This document shows, one piece after another, positions 17,240 to 26,342 of a stretch of DNA of 64,000 bases. A model generated the notes under the pieces. That model was not told the DNA's origin and ran no database searches. It saw nothing but the letters and a program-made list of their open reading frames with translations. Position 1 is the stretch's first letter. The number at the start of each line of letters is the position of its first letter. The stretch is from Mesorhizobium comanense. Lineage in GTDB: Bacteria > Pseudomonadota > Alphaproteobacteria > Rhizobiales > Rhizobiaceae. A program made the position numbers and the translations under genes. The stretch is from positions 51,023 to 115,022 of the forward strand of contig NZ_SCNN01000021.1 of assembly GCF_005503535.1 (NCBI RefSeq). Reading direction: 5' to 3'.

Positions 17240-18262
17240 ATGAGGTTTGTGACTGTTGCGGCGCTTGCCAGCGCCGTGCTGACGAGTGTTGCGGTGCTGC
17301 CGGCGGCTGCGTCGCCCGACGCGCCGGTCATCGCGCTCGCCAATGCCTATTACGGCAACACCTGGCGGCACCAGATGGTCGAGGCCTTCGAAGCCTCCGC
17401 CAAGGAAGCCAAGGCAGCCGGGCAGATTTCCGACTATATCGTCATGAACGGCGATGGTTCTGTGGCGCAGCAGAACAGCCAGATCGCCGAGTTGATCCTG
17501 AAGAAGGTCGACGTCCTTGCCGTCGACGCCGCCTCGGAGACGGCCGTCAACGGCGTCATCGAAAAGGCCTGCAAGGCCGGCATCATCGTCATCTCCTTCG
17601 ATTCCGTCGCCTCGGCGCCCTGCAACTACCAGCTCAATTTCGACTTCAAGGGCTACAAGGCAGCCCAGGCCGAAGCCGTGTTCAAGATGCTCGGCGGCAA
17701 GGGCAACATCATCCAGGTGCGCGGCGTGAAGGGTTCTGCGCCGGACAATGACATGTTCAACGCACAGCAATCTGTGCTGGCGAAGTATCCCGACATCAAG
17801 GTCGTCGCCACCGTCTATGGCCAGGCGACCGCCTCGGTCGCGCAGGCGGCCATCGCCAATGTCCTGCCCTCCCTGCCGCATGTCGATGCCGTGCTCGGCC
17901 AGGGCGGCAGCGACGATGTCGGTATCGCCCAGGCGTTCGTCCAGTATGGCGGCGACTACGCCGGCAAGATGCCGATCATCGAAGGCGGCGGCGGCACCGA
18001 CTTCGTCAAATGGTGGGCCGAGGAGAATGCCAAGAACGGCTATCAGACCGTGTCCATGAACACCACGCCAGGCATTGGCGGGGCGGCGTTCTGGCTCGGC
18101 CTGTCGCTGCTCAAGGGCGCCAAGGCGCCCAAGATGATGATCATGCCGGTGGCGACCGTCGATGCCAGCAATCTCAAGGACTACGCCAAGCTGCCGGGCG
18201 GCCAGATCATCAGCCCGAGCTATTCGCTCGACTGGGTCAAGCAGAACCTGTTGAGCAAATAG
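17240..18262 (+). CDS. Sugar ABC transporter substrate-binding protein (apiose locus, importer 1)
   Basis: Periplasmic CUT2-type binding protein of 340 residues. A signal peptide ends near PAAASPDAP (about residue 24). Lobes follow the family: PVIALANAYYGNTWRHQMVE, ILKKVDVLAVDAASETAVNG, AGIIVISFDSVASAP, GNIIQVRGVKGSAPDND, then VDAVLGQGGSDDVGIAQAF. Start ATG at 17240 with GGGAGGAAAC before it. First gene of a three-gene importer operon (binding protein, fused ATPase-permease, permease) followed by apnO, preceded by operator site a. Cargo is probably D-apiose, D-apionate or a related branched sugar acid; which one cannot be told from sequence. Confidence 0.85.
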   Translation: MRFVTVAALASAVLTSVAVLPAAASPDAPVIALANAYYGNTWRHQMVEAFEASAKEAKAAGQISDYIVMNGDGSVAQQNSQIAELILKKVDVLAVDAASETAVNGVIEKACKAGIIVISFDSVASAPCNYQLNFDFKGYKAAQAEAVFKMLGGKGNIIQVRGVKGSAPDNDMFNAQQSVLAKYPDIKVVATVYGQATASVAQAAIANVLPSLPHVDAVLGQGGSDDVGIAQAFVQYGGDYAGKMPIIEGGGGTDFVKWWAEENAKNGYQTVSMNTTPGIGGAAFWLGLSLLKGAKAPKMMIMPVATVDASNLKDYAKLPGGQIISPSYSLDWVKQNLLSK

Positions 18263-18334
18263 GCGCCGATGCCCGCGACCGGGCGCAGCCAGTGGCCGCG
18301 CCCGGTTTTCCGCATGCGAAGAAACGGAAGACGA

Positions 18335-20809
18335 ATGTCCCAGTTCGCCGTCGCCCCCCAGAAAAGCGCGGACGCCAAGGCGCCTGCCGCTTCGATCCGG
18401 CAAGAGATCGTCTCGCTGTCGCGGATCACCAAGAGTTTTGGGCCGACGCTGGCGAATGCGGAGATCGACCTCACCGTTCGTATGGGCGAAGTCATCGGGC
18501 TGGTCGGGGGCAACGGCGCCGGCAAATCGACGCTGATGCGCATCCTGTGCGGCACCATGTGGCCGACCCTGGGCTCGATCGCCTTCGCCGGCCAGGCGGT
18601 TGAGTTCTCCGGCTACGACACGGCAGAAGCGCAGCGGCGCGGCATCCGCATGGTGCACCAGGAACTGTCGCTGTGTGCCAACCTTTCCGTCGCCGAGAAC
18701 TTCTTCCTGGAAACGCCTGATGACGCGGCCAACCGTCCCGGCTGGCGCGCGCTTTACAGAACACGTGCCCGGGCCGCGCTCGATGCCGTGTTTCCCACCA
18801 ATGGCATCGATGTGGACGCCGAAGTCGGCCATCTCTCCATCGCCGAACGGCAGATGGTCGAGATCGCCCGCGCCGCCGCGACGCCTGGCGTCAAGCTGAT
18901 CATCCTCGACGAGCCGACCTCCTCGCTCGACCTCGATCGCTCGAAGCAGTTGCGTGCCTTCATCCGCGAACGGGCTGGCGCCGGCCTTGCCTTCATCTTC
19001 ATCAGCCACAAGCTCCAGGAAATCATCGACATCGCCACGCAGGTCGTGGTGCTGCGCAACGGGCGCACCGCCTGGCGGGGCGACGTCGCGGAAACCTCGA
19101 TCGACAGGCTGGTGCAGCTGATGGGCGGCGACGCCAATTCGATCCACCAGCACGGCATGGCCGCCACCGGCAGCGGCCCGGTGCTGGTGCGGCTGTCCGG
19201 ATCGCTGACGTCGAAACTCGGCCGCGACATCGAGATCGCGCGCGGCGAGATCGTCGGACTGGCGGGGCTGGAGGGCAGCGGCCAGAAGGACCTGCTGCAT
19301 GCCATCTTCAGCGGCAAGGATGCCGCCGTCGCCAGGGCCGAGGCGGCCAGCTTCATTGCCGGCGACCGCCAGAAGGAAGGCGTCTTTCCGCTGTGGAGCG
19401 TGCTGGGGAACATCAGCATAGGCAGCCTTGCGCGCCGCCGGGCGCTGGGTCTGGTCTCGGAGCGGCACGACCGCGAGGCGGCAGGCGAAGCCTCCGGCCG
19501 GCTGCGGCTCGATGAAAACCGCCTCGCTTCCAACATACTGGAGCTCAGCGGCGGCAATCAGCAGAAGGCCCTGGTGGCCCGCGCGCTCGTCGCTGACACA
19601 CCGATCATCCTGCTCGACGATCCGACGCGCGGCGTCGACATCGCCACCAAGCAGGATTTCTACCGGCTCTGCAACGACATCGCGCGCGGCGGACGCACGC
19701 TCGTCTGGCACACGACCGAGGATGCCGAGCTTCTGGCCTGCGACCGCGTGCTGGTCTTTTCCGGAGGCCGGATCGTCAAGGAACTTACCGGTGAGGCAAT
19801 CACCGAGGCGGCGATCGTCGGAGCATCGTTCGCCGAGCAAGCGGACAAGCGCACCGGCGCCACGCACGGCAATGGCGGGATGGCCGGGCTTGGGCGCAGG
19901 CTGGTGGACGCAGCGCCCTTCATCGGCCTTGCCGCCGTGCTGGCGGTGATGATTTCCGCCAATCCGGCGGTTGCCTCGGTCTTCGGGCTCGACCTTCTGC
20001 TGATGCCGGCGCTGTCGCTGGTGCTGGTGACGGCGGCGCAGATGTTCATCGTCGGCGGCAGCGAGATCGATCTCGGCGTCGGCGCCTTCGCGGGGCTGAC
20101 CAGCGTGATAAGCGCCACACTGCTCTACGATCAACCCTGGCTCGGCGCGCTGGCGCTGGCGGCGGCGATCGCCGCCTATGCCGGGCTCGGCGGTCTCATC
20201 CAGGCGCGCAAGATTCCGGCCATCGTCGTCACGCTCGGCGCGTCCTTCATCTGGGTGGGGCTGGGTTACGCGCTGCAGCCGACGCCGGGCGGAGCCAGCC
20301 CCGATTGGCTGACGTCGCTGTTCGGATGGTCGGTCGGCTTCCTGCCAACCTCGGTGATCCTCATCTGCGCCGTTGCGCTGGTCGTGTTCGTGATCGACCG
20401 GCTGCCGCTCGGCGTGGTGCTGCGCGGCTTCGGCAACAACCCGACCGCGATGATCCGCTCCGGCTGGTCGCCGACGCGCTATGCGCTGGTGCGCTATCTC
20501 ATGGCAGGCCTGTTCGCCGCCGCCGCCGGCCTGTCGCTGACGGCGATCAACACGGCGAGCGACATCAATTCCGGCAATTCGTTCACGCTGCTCAGCGTCG
20601 CCGCCGTGGTGATGGGCGGCTGCTCGCTGCTGGGCGGCATCATCTCGCCGGTCGGCGCCATCGTAGGCGCCGTGACGCTGTCGCTGATCGGCGCGCTGCT
20701 CGGCACGCTCAATGTCAGCAGCGACTACAACGCCGCCACGCAAGGCCTGATCCTCATCGCGCTGCTGACATTGCGCAGCCTGACCGCCGACCGCAGGAGC
20801 GAACAATGA
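18335..20809 (+). CDS. Fused sugar ABC transporter ATPase-permease (RbsA-RbsC fusion)
   Basis: An 824-residue chain joining a complete RbsA-like double ATPase to an RbsC-like permease. ATPase domain 1 has GGNGAGKST (about residue 70) and LIILDEPTSSLD; domain 2 has the lysine-poor P-loop GLEGSGQKDL, signature LSGGNQQKAL and LLDDPTRGVD, with Asp in place of the catalytic Glu. From about residue 515 the chain becomes hydrophobic (FIGLAAVLAVMISANPAVA, AQMFIVGGSEIDLGVGAFAG), the CUT2 permease core. The two halves are separate genes in the neighbouring importers. ATG at 18335 follows GGAAGACGA. The following gene gives the partner permease, overlapping by ATGA. Confidence 0.87.
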   Translation: MSQFAVAPQKSADAKAPAASIRQEIVSLSRITKSFGPTLANAEIDLTVRMGEVIGLVGGNGAGKSTLMRILCGTMWPTLGSIAFAGQAVEFSGYDTAEAQRRGIRMVHQELSLCANLSVAENFFLETPDDAANRPGWRALYRTRARAALDAVFPTNGIDVDAEVGHLSIAERQMVEIARAAATPGVKLIILDEPTSSLDLDRSKQLRAFIRERAGAGLAFIFISHKLQEIIDIATQVVVLRNGRTAWRGDVAETSIDRLVQLMGGDANSIHQHGMAATGSGPVLVRLSGSLTSKLGRDIEIARGEIVGLAGLEGSGQKDLLHAIFSGKDAAVARAEAASFIAGDRQKEGVFPLWSVLGNISIGSLARRRALGLVSERHDREAAGEASGRLRLDENRLASNILELSGGNQQKALVARALVADTPIILLDDPTRGVDIATKQDFYRLCNDIARGGRTLVWHTTEDAELLACDRVLVFSGGRIVKELTGEAITEAAIVGASFAEQADKRTGATHGNGGMAGLGRRLVDAAPFIGLAAVLAVMISANPAVASVFGLDLLLMPALSLVLVTAAQMFIVGGSEIDLGVGAFAGLTSVISATLLYDQPWLGALALAAAIAAYAGLGGLIQARKIPAIVVTLGASFIWVGLGYALQPTPGGASPDWLTSLFGWSVGFLPTSVILICAVALVVFVIDRLPLGVVLRGFGNNPTAMIRSGWSPTRYALVRYLMAGLFAAAAGLSLTAINTASDINSGNSFTLLSVAAVVMGGCSLLGGIISPVGAIVGAVTLSLIGALLGTLNVSSDYNAATQGLILIALLTLRSLTADRRSEQ

Positions 20810-21846
20810 GCGGGCGAGGAACAGGCGCATTGGCCGCCTTCGGCCCCTGGGCGCAGAAGAACCGCTGGGTCTGGGCTGCCATCGGCGTGCTTTTGCTGTG
20901 GCTCGTGCTCTCCATGGTCACCAGCCGCTTCAGCCTCTCCAGCCTGTCGGGCATCATGCTGTCGGCCTCGTTCCTGACCATCGTCGGTATCGGCCAGATG
21001 TTCGTCGTCACCACCGGACGCGGCAATATCGACCTTTCCGTCGCCTCGGTAATCACGCTCAGCGCCTTCGTCGCCCTCCTCACCATCAAGGGCCAGGACG
21101 CCAATCTCGCCATCGGGATCGTCGCGGCCATCCTGCTCGGCCTGATAGTCGGACTGCTCAATTCGCTGCTCGTCGTCGGCCTCGGCATTCCGGCGATCAT
21201 CGCGACACTCGCCACCGGCTATGTGCTGGCAACCGCGACACTGCTGTCGAACAAGGCAATCCCCGGCTTTGCCGTCAGCCCCGCGCTGAAGGACCTGGCG
21301 ACCGGCCGCATTTCAGGCATTCCGATCATGGCCATCGTTGCCATCCTTGGCGTGGCGGCGGCTTCCTTCGTGCTGCGCTACACCGTGTTCGGGCAGCTTT
21401 TGTCGGCGGTCGGCCAGAACCGGGCGGCGGCGCGGCTCGCCGGTATCCGCAACGGGCCGGTGATCGCGTCGGCCTTCATCATCTCCTCGGTGCTGGCATC
21501 GCTCGACGGCCTGCTGCTCGGCGCCTATATCGGCGGCGCCTTCCTCGAAATGGGCCAGCCCTATCTCCTGCAGTCGATCGCCGCCGTGGTGCTTGGCGGA
21601 ACCCTGATCTTCGGCGGCTCGGCAACCGCGCTCGGTACCCTGTTCGCCAGCATCCTGCTCATCCTCATCGTGACGACGATGCAGATCGTCGGGTTGCCCC
21701 CCGGCATCCAGGACATCGTCCAAGGGATCGTCGTCATCTTCGTGCTGGCGCTGGCGGGCCGGCAGGCCTTGACGCGGCGCGCGGCCGAGCCCGCCGGCGG
21801 CACGACGGCGAAAACCGACACCGGCACGGCGGCCCTGACGGAGTGA
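20806..21846 (+). CDS. Sugar ABC transporter permease (apiose locus, importer 1)
   Basis: A 346-residue CUT2 permease with about eight membrane segments and the signature GRGNIDLSVASVITLSAF (conserved GxxDLSV region) plus the coupling loop SAVGQNRAAARLAGIRNGPV. It overlaps the fused ATPase-permease gene by four bases (ATGA), so translation is coupled. With the permease half of that fusion it would make a heterodimeric pore, unlike the usual RbsC homodimer. The C-terminus ends in a polar tail after ALAGRQALTRR. apnO follows 110 bases later, behind operator site b. Confidence 0.87.
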   Translation: MSGRGTGALAAFGPWAQKNRWVWAAIGVLLLWLVLSMVTSRFSLSSLSGIMLSASFLTIVGIGQMFVVTTGRGNIDLSVASVITLSAFVALLTIKGQDANLAIGIVAAILLGLIVGLLNSLLVVGLGIPAIIATLATGYVLATATLLSNKAIPGFAVSPALKDLATGRISGIPIMAIVAILGVAAASFVLRYTVFGQLLSAVGQNRAAARLAGIRNGPVIASAFIISSVLASLDGLLLGAYIGGAFLEMGQPYLLQSIAAVVLGGTLIFGGSATALGTLFASILLILIVTTMQIVGLPPGIQDIVQGIVVIFVLALAGRQALTRRAAEPAGGTTAKTDTGTAALTE

Positions 21847-21885
21847 TGACTACAAAGCCGACGATTCCTCTTGCCAAGTTATGGT

Positions 21886-21901
21886 AGAGTGATCATACCA
21901 G
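21886..21901. promoter_or_regulatory. Operator site b of the apiose regulon, before apnO
   Basis: AGAGTGATCATACCAG, sharing the invariant ATACCAG end and the central A-T with sites a, c and d. A TGGTA at 21882 and TACCA at 21896 give a spaced inverted repeat. It lies 55 bases before the apnO start, inside the 110-base spacer after the importer 1 operon, suggesting apnO has its own regulated promoter. Confidence 0.6.
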
Positions 21902-21956
21902 TATATAAGATGACGATCGTGCGGCGATCGCCTGTGGATCAAGGAGCAAGGGCCAG

Positions 21957-22784
21957 ATGACAACGATTGCGCTGTTCGGTGCGGGCGGAAAAATGGGCTA
22001 CCGCCTGTCGACCAATTTCCGCGGCTCCGCCTACCAGATCCGCCATGTCGAGATCAGCGAGGCCGGCAAGGAACGGCTGAAGACGGGACTGGGCATAGAC
22101 ACCGTCAGCGTCGACGATGCGCTCCATGGCGCCGAGGTCGTCATCCTGGCGGTGCCGGATACGCATATCGGCAAGGTCGCCGCCGGCATCGAAAGCAAGC
22201 TTGCACCGGGTACCATGGTGGTGGTCCTCGACGCGGCCGCGCCCTTTGCCGGGCATCTGCCCAACCGCCCCGACCTCACCTATTTCGTCACCCATCCCTG
22301 CCATCCGCCGATCTTCAACGACGAGACCGACATGGCCGCCAAGAAGGACTTCTTCGGCGGCGTCAAGGCCAAGCAGCATTTCGTCAGCGCCCTGATGCAA
22401 GGACCGGAGGCGGACTACGCCAAGGGCGAGCAGATCGCCCAGATCATCTGGGCGCCGGTCATGCGCTCGCACCGCGTCACCGTCGAGCAGATGGCGCTGC
22501 TGGAGCCAGGTCTTTCGGAGACGGTTTGCGCTTCGCTGCTGGTGGTGATGAAGGAAGCGATGGATGAGGTCGTGGCGCGCGGCGTCGACCGGCAGGCCGC
22601 GCTCGACTTCCTGCTCGGCCATATGAACGTGCTCGGCGCCGTCATTTTCGGCGAAACGAAGGGTGTTTTCTCCGACGCCTGCAACAAGGCGATCGAATTC
22701 GGCAAGCCGGTGCTGATGCGTGACGACTGGAAACGCGTGTTCGAACCGGAAGAGATCGCAGCCAGCATCCAGCGCATTACCTGA
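21957..22784 (+). CDS. apnO: Probable D-apionate oxidoisomerase
   Basis: A 275-residue NAD(P)-dependent enzyme of the 6-phosphogluconate dehydrogenase-like/ketol-acid reductoisomerase-like group. The Rossmann motif GAGGKMG is at residues 8-14, then VVILAVPDTHIGKVA and VVVLDAAAPFAG, TYFVTHPCHPPIFND, and an all-helical C-terminal half. The family member ApnO oxidises D-apionate with an acyl shift to 3-oxo-isoapionate. Assignment rests on this architecture plus apnL, apsD, oiaX and oiaK in the same region under the same operator motif. AAGGAG lies upstream of the ATG. Without that context it would only be called an oxidoreductase. Confidence 0.78.
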   Translation: MTTIALFGAGGKMGYRLSTNFRGSAYQIRHVEISEAGKERLKTGLGIDTVSVDDALHGAEVVILAVPDTHIGKVAAGIESKLAPGTMVVVLDAAAPFAGHLPNRPDLTYFVTHPCHPPIFNDETDMAAKKDFFGGVKAKQHFVSALMQGPEADYAKGEQIAQIIWAPVMRSHRVTVEQMALLEPGLSETVCASLLVVMKEAMDEVVARGVDRQAALDFLLGHMNVLGAVIFGETKGVFSDACNKAIEFGKPVLMRDDWKRVFEPEEIAASIQRIT

Positions 22785-22793
22785 AGCGACGGC

Positions 22794-22819
22794 TTCCCTC
22801 CCCTTTGCGGGGAAGGGAA
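22794..22819 (+). terminator. Possible terminator after apnO
   Basis: A stem of TTCCCTCCCC pairing with GGGGAAGGGAA, one base bulged, around the loop TTTGC, starting ten bases past the apnO stop. It is followed by AAAACACG and not by a T-run, so intrinsic termination is doubtful; it may instead protect the 3' end of the message. Confidence 0.4.
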
Positions 22820-22857
22820 AACACGATCACTCAGATACATATCATCTGAAATAGTGG

Positions 22858-22885
22858 TTGACTCATCATACCAGTTGGCTAAGCT
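22858..22885 (+). promoter_or_regulatory. Operator site c inside the promoter of importer 2
   Basis: TGACTCATCATACCAG at 22859-22874, the third copy of the regulon motif. It overlaps a -35-like TTGACT (22858-22863) and fills the 16-base spacer before a -10-like TAAGCT (22880-22885), so a bound repressor would block polymerase. A further imperfectly placed palindrome, TCAGAT(N7)ATCTGA at 22831-22849, lies just upstream. The promoter would drive the binding-protein operon 23076-30278. Confidence 0.65.
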
Positions 22886-23075
22886 GTTGGCCAACTTGGA
22901 TCAGGCTTAGCTGGGAGCTCTAAGCCTGGACGAGTGGAGGATGGCGGGGAGCGACGATCCGTTCAGGAGAACCCGCGCCGGGCTTTGAATCCGGCGCGAC
23001 GCGCTGCCTGACCAGTTCAATGCGTCGGCCTCGCTCGATCGACGCGCGATTCTTTTTTTCAAACGGGAGGACTTC

Positions 23076-24017
23076 ATGAAACTCACACGCAGAATGACGC
23101 TTGCGGCCTTCGCCAGCGTATTGGCACTCGGCACGGCGGCGCCGGCCTTCGCGGCGGACCTCATCGCCATCATCACCCCCTCGCATGACAATCCGTTCTT
23201 CAAGGCGGAAGCCGTCGGCGCCGAGGCCAAGGCCAAGGAACTCGGCTACGAGACGCTGGTGCTGGTGCATGACGACGACGCCAACAAGCAGTCGCAGCTG
23301 ATCGACACCGCGATCGGCCGCGGCGCCAAGGCGATCATCCTCGACAATGCCGGCGCCGACGCCACCGTGGCCGCCGTGCAGAAGGCCAAGGACGCCGGCG
23401 TTCCCTCGTTCCTGATCGACCGCGAGATCAACGCCACCGGCGTCGCCGTGGCGCAGATCGTCTCCAACAACTACCAGGGCGCCCAGCTCGGCGCGCAGGA
23501 GTTCGTCAAGCTGATGGGCGAGAAGGGCAATTATGTCGAACTGGTCGGCAAGGAGTCCGACACCAATGCCGGCATCCGCTCCAAGGGCTATCACGACGTC
23601 ATCGACGACTATCCGGACCTGAAGATGGTCGCGCAGCAATCGGCCAACTGGAGCCAGACCGAGGCCTATTCCAAGATGGAATCGATCCTCCAGGCCAATC
23701 CCGACATCAAGGGGGTCATCTCCGGCAACGACACGATGGCGATGGGCGCCTATGCAGCACTTGCCGCGGCCGGCCGCAAGGACGTCATCGTCGTCGGCTT
23801 CGACGGGTCGAACGACGTGCGCGATTCCATCACCTCGGGCGGCATCAAGGCGACGGTGCTGCAGCCGGCCTATGCCCAGGCGCAGATGGCGGTCGAGCAG
23901 GCCAACGACTTCATCAAGAACAAGAAGTCGCCCGAGAAGGAAAAGCAGCTGATGGACTGCGTGCTCATCAATGGCGACAACGCCGCCAAGCTGGAAACCT
24001 TCGCGCTGAAGAACTGA
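23076..24017 (+). CDS. Sugar ABC transporter substrate-binding protein (apiose locus, importer 2)
   Basis: A 313-residue RbsB-type periplasmic binding protein. The signal peptide ends ALGTAAPAFA (about residue 27). The mature chain begins with the ribose-binding pattern DLIAIITPSHDNPFFKAEAV and has LVHDDDANKQSQLIDTAIGR, IILDNAGADATVAAVQKAKD, PSFLIDREINATGVAVAQI, SGNDTMAMGAYAALAAAGR and VVGFDGSNDVRDSI. GGGAGGACTTC precedes the ATG. It heads a six-gene operon with a DUF2291 lipoprotein, ATPase, permease, apsD and apnL, and stands behind operator c. Cargo most likely D-apiose, because the first enzyme of its catabolism is in the same operon. Confidence 0.88.
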   Translation: MKLTRRMTLAAFASVLALGTAAPAFAADLIAIITPSHDNPFFKAEAVGAEAKAKELGYETLVLVHDDDANKQSQLIDTAIGRGAKAIILDNAGADATVAAVQKAKDAGVPSFLIDREINATGVAVAQIVSNNYQGAQLGAQEFVKLMGEKGNYVELVGKESDTNAGIRSKGYHDVIDDYPDLKMVAQQSANWSQTEAYSKMESILQANPDIKGVISGNDTMAMGAYAALAAAGRKDVIVVGFDGSNDVRDSITSGGIKATVLQPAYAQAQMAVEQANDFIKNKKSPEKEKQLMDCVLINGDNAAKLETFALKN

Positions 24018-24075
24018 AGCGCCTCGACATAGCAGCGAGGGGCGGCCCCGTGGGTTCGCCCCTCGCCTCCATTTC

Positions 24076-24777
24076 ATGTTCCGGGTGCCTTTGACCGCCA
24101 TGCCTTTGACCGCGAAGCCGAAGACATTGACCTGGCTGACCTCTTTTAGTTGGCTGGCGCTTGCCGCGCTCGCGGGCCTTGGCCTCAGCGGCTGCAAGAT
24201 CCTGCCGACGCCGACGGCAAAGACCGAGGCAAGCGCGCCCGTCTTCAATCCGGACAAGATGGTCGAGGATATCTGGGCCACCAAGGTCATCCCTTACCTC
24301 CAGCAGAAGGCCGGGCCGTTCGCCGAGGTCCATGCCCTGGCGAAAACCGACCCCGCGGCGGCGGGCGCCAAATACGGCAATCCCAGGAAGCAGGAGAATT
24401 CGCCCTGGACCTTCGCGGTGCGCCTCGAAGGCAAGATCGTGGCCGCCAACACGCAGTCGCGCGCCGGCACGATCGATATCGACGTCGATGGCGACGGCAA
24501 GGCCGACGCACGGGTCCAGATCGGGCCGGCGATGCGCGGCACGGCGCTGCGCGACAGTCTCGACTTCGTCCAGTTCAACGACTTCACCAACCAGATCGAC
24601 TTCGCCCAGTTCGGCAAGGCCTTCAATGCCTATGCCGACAAGACCGTGCTCTCCAAGCTGCCGCGCGAGGCGCTCGAAGGCCGCACCGCAAAGGTGCTGG
24701 GTGCCTATACGATCGAAGGCGGACAGGACCTGCCGCTGGTGACGCCGGCGGAGGCCGAGATCGGGCCCAAGCCATGA
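24076..24777 (+). CDS. DUF2291 family lipoprotein associated with a sugar importer
   Basis: A 233-residue predicted lipoprotein: hydrophobic stretch LALAALAGLGLSGC with a lipobox ending LSGC, about residues 27-40, then a soluble domain with IWATKVIPYLQQKAG, RLEGKIVAANTQSRAG and IDIDVDGDGKADARVQIGP. It matches the DUF2291 family, which recurs between binding protein and ATPase genes of CUT2 importers; its role is not established, perhaps helping assembly or substrate handover in the periplasm. The start could also be the ATG at 24100. The ATPase gene overlaps its stop by four bases, so it is part of the operon. Confidence 0.82.
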   Translation: MFRVPLTAMPLTAKPKTLTWLTSFSWLALAALAGLGLSGCKILPTPTAKTEASAPVFNPDKMVEDIWATKVIPYLQQKAGPFAEVHALAKTDPAAAGAKYGNPRKQENSPWTFAVRLEGKIVAANTQSRAGTIDIDVDGDGKADARVQIGPAMRGTALRDSLDFVQFNDFTNQIDFAQFGKAFNAYADKTVLSKLPREALEGRTAKVLGAYTIEGGQDLPLVTPAEAEIGPKP

Positions 24778-26342
24778 GCGCCGGTCACGACGTCATCCTG
24801 AAGCTGGAAGACGTTTCCAAGGTCTATGCCGGCACCGTCGCGGTCAAGCAGGCCAATTTCGAAGTGCGCAAGGGTGCGGTCAACGTGCTGGTGGGCGAGA
24901 ACGGCGCGGGCAAGTCGACGCTGATGAAGATCATCGCCGGGGTCGAGAAGCCGACGGCCGGCCGCATCCTGCTGGAAGGCGAAGAGGTTTCCTTCTCCTC
25001 ATCGGGCGACGCGGTGAACCGGGGCATCGGCATGGTGTTCCAGGAGCTGAACCTGTTCGGCAACATGACCGTGGCCGAGAACATCTTCGCCACGCGCGAG
25101 ATCACCAACCGGTTCCGCAAGATCGATCGCAAGGCGCAGGAAATGCGGGCGGGCGCGTTCCTCGACCGGCTGGAAGCCGGTATCAGGCCCGACATGCTTG
25201 TCGAGGATCTGCGCATCGGCCAGCAGCAACTGGTCGAGATCGCCAAGGCGGTGTCGCTCGATGCGAAAATCCTGATCATGGACGAGCCGACCTCGGCGCT
25301 GAGCGCGGCCGAAGTCGAGATCCTGTTCAAGGTGATCGCAGACCTGAAGGCGCGCGGCGTCGCCATCGTCTACATCTCGCATCGGCTCGAAGAACTCATC
25401 CGCATCGGCGACTACATCACCGTGCTGCGCGACGGGCGCATCACCGGCCAGGAAGAGATGGCAAACGTCGACACGCAATGGATCGTGCGGCAGATGATCG
25501 GCTCGGACGCGAAGGACTTTGCCAAGGCCGACGGCCACCAGCCCGGCGCGGAGATCTTCCGCGCCCAGGAAATCTGCCTGCCGCGCGTAACCGGCGGACT
25601 TGCGGTCGACCACGTCTCGCTGTCGCTGCGGGCCGGCGAGATCCTCGGCATCTATGGACTTATGGGCGCCGGGCGCAGCGAGCTGTTCGACTGCATCATG
25701 GGCCGCCACGGCCATGCCAGCGGCAGAATATTCATCGCCGGCAAGCAGGTGAAGGAGCGTGACACGACGCGGCGCATCCAGCGCGGCCTGGCGCTGATCC
25801 CGGAAGACCGCCAGCGCGAGGGCCTGGTGCCGATCCTCTCCGTCGCCAGCAATCTGACGCTGGCCAGCCTGTCGCGCTTCGTGCGCCTGTTCCACATAAG
25901 CGGCGGCGCCGAGCGGGGGGCGGTGGCGCAGATGGTGCGCGAACTGGCCATCAAGGTCGCCGACCCGGCGCAGGAAGTCTCGTCGCTCTCCGGCGGCAAC
26001 CAGCAGAAGGTGGTGATCGGCAAGGCGCTGCTCACCGGCCCGAAGGTGCTTCTGATGGACGAGCCCAGCCGCGGCATCGATGTCGGCGCCAAGGCGGACG
26101 TCTTCCGCACCATGCGCAAGCTGTCGCGCGACGGGCTGGGCATCCTGTTCGCCACCTCGGACCTCGATGAGGTGATGGCGCTGTCCGACCGGATCGCGGT
26201 GATGAGCAATGGCAGGCTGACCGGCATGTTCGACCGCGCCGAGGCGACCGAGGCCGCGATCGTAGCTGCTTCGGCACTGGGCCATGGTCCCTCACCTCTT
26301 GCCCCCGCGCATCTTGCCTCAGCACATGGAGAGCAACGCTGA
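24774..26342 (+). CDS. Sugar ABC transporter ATP-binding protein (RbsA-type, importer 2)
   Basis: A 522-residue double-domain CUT2 ATPase. Domain 1: VGENGAGKSTLMKIIAG near residue 40 and LIMDEPTSALS with the Walker B glutamate, then IVYISHRLEEL. Domain 2: degenerate P-loop GLMGAGRSEL, signature LSGGNQQKVVIG, LLMDEPSRGIDVGAK. This asymmetry is normal for the RbsA group. Overlaps the DUF2291 gene by ATGA and shares its stop with the permease start (TGATG), so all are translationally coupled. Energises import of the apiose-locus sugar together with the adjoining permease. Confidence 0.9.
   Translation: MSAGHDVILKLEDVSKVYAGTVAVKQANFEVRKGAVNVLVGENGAGKSTLMKIIAGVEKPTAGRILLEGEEVSFSSSGDAVNRGIGMVFQELNLFGNMTVAENIFATREITNRFRKIDRKAQEMRAGAFLDRLEAGIRPDMLVEDLRIGQQQLVEIAKAVSLDAKILIMDEPTSALSAAEVEILFKVIADLKARGVAIVYISHRLEELIRIGDYITVLRDGRITGQEEMANVDTQWIVRQMIGSDAKDFAKADGHQPGAEIFRAQEICLPRVTGGLAVDHVSLSLRAGEILGIYGLMGAGRSELFDCIMGRHGHASGRIFIAGKQVKERDTTRRIQRGLALIPEDRQREGLVPILSVASNLTLASLSRFVRLFHISGGAERGAVAQMVRELAIKVADPAQEVSSLSGGNQQKVVIGKALLTGPKVLLMDEPSRGIDVGAKADVFRTMRKLSRDGLGILFATSDLDEVMALSDRIAVMSNGRLTGMFDRAEATEAAIVAASALGHGPSPLAPAHLASAHGEQR

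Noticed and set aside
16958..20830. Very long open frame on the minus strand opposite the importer 1 genes
   Set aside because: Its translation is Arg/His/Gly/Asp-rich low-complexity of the kind produced by reading high-GC codons backwards; the plus strand has clear ABC transporter domains. Similar antisense frames at 25652-27388, 53143-54933 and 61844-64000 were rejected for the same reason.
22831..22849. TCAGAT(N7)ATCTGA inverted repeat upstream of importer 2
   Set aside because: Six-base arms, present once, and not shared with the other promoters of the locus; mentioned with operator c but not called as a separate site.
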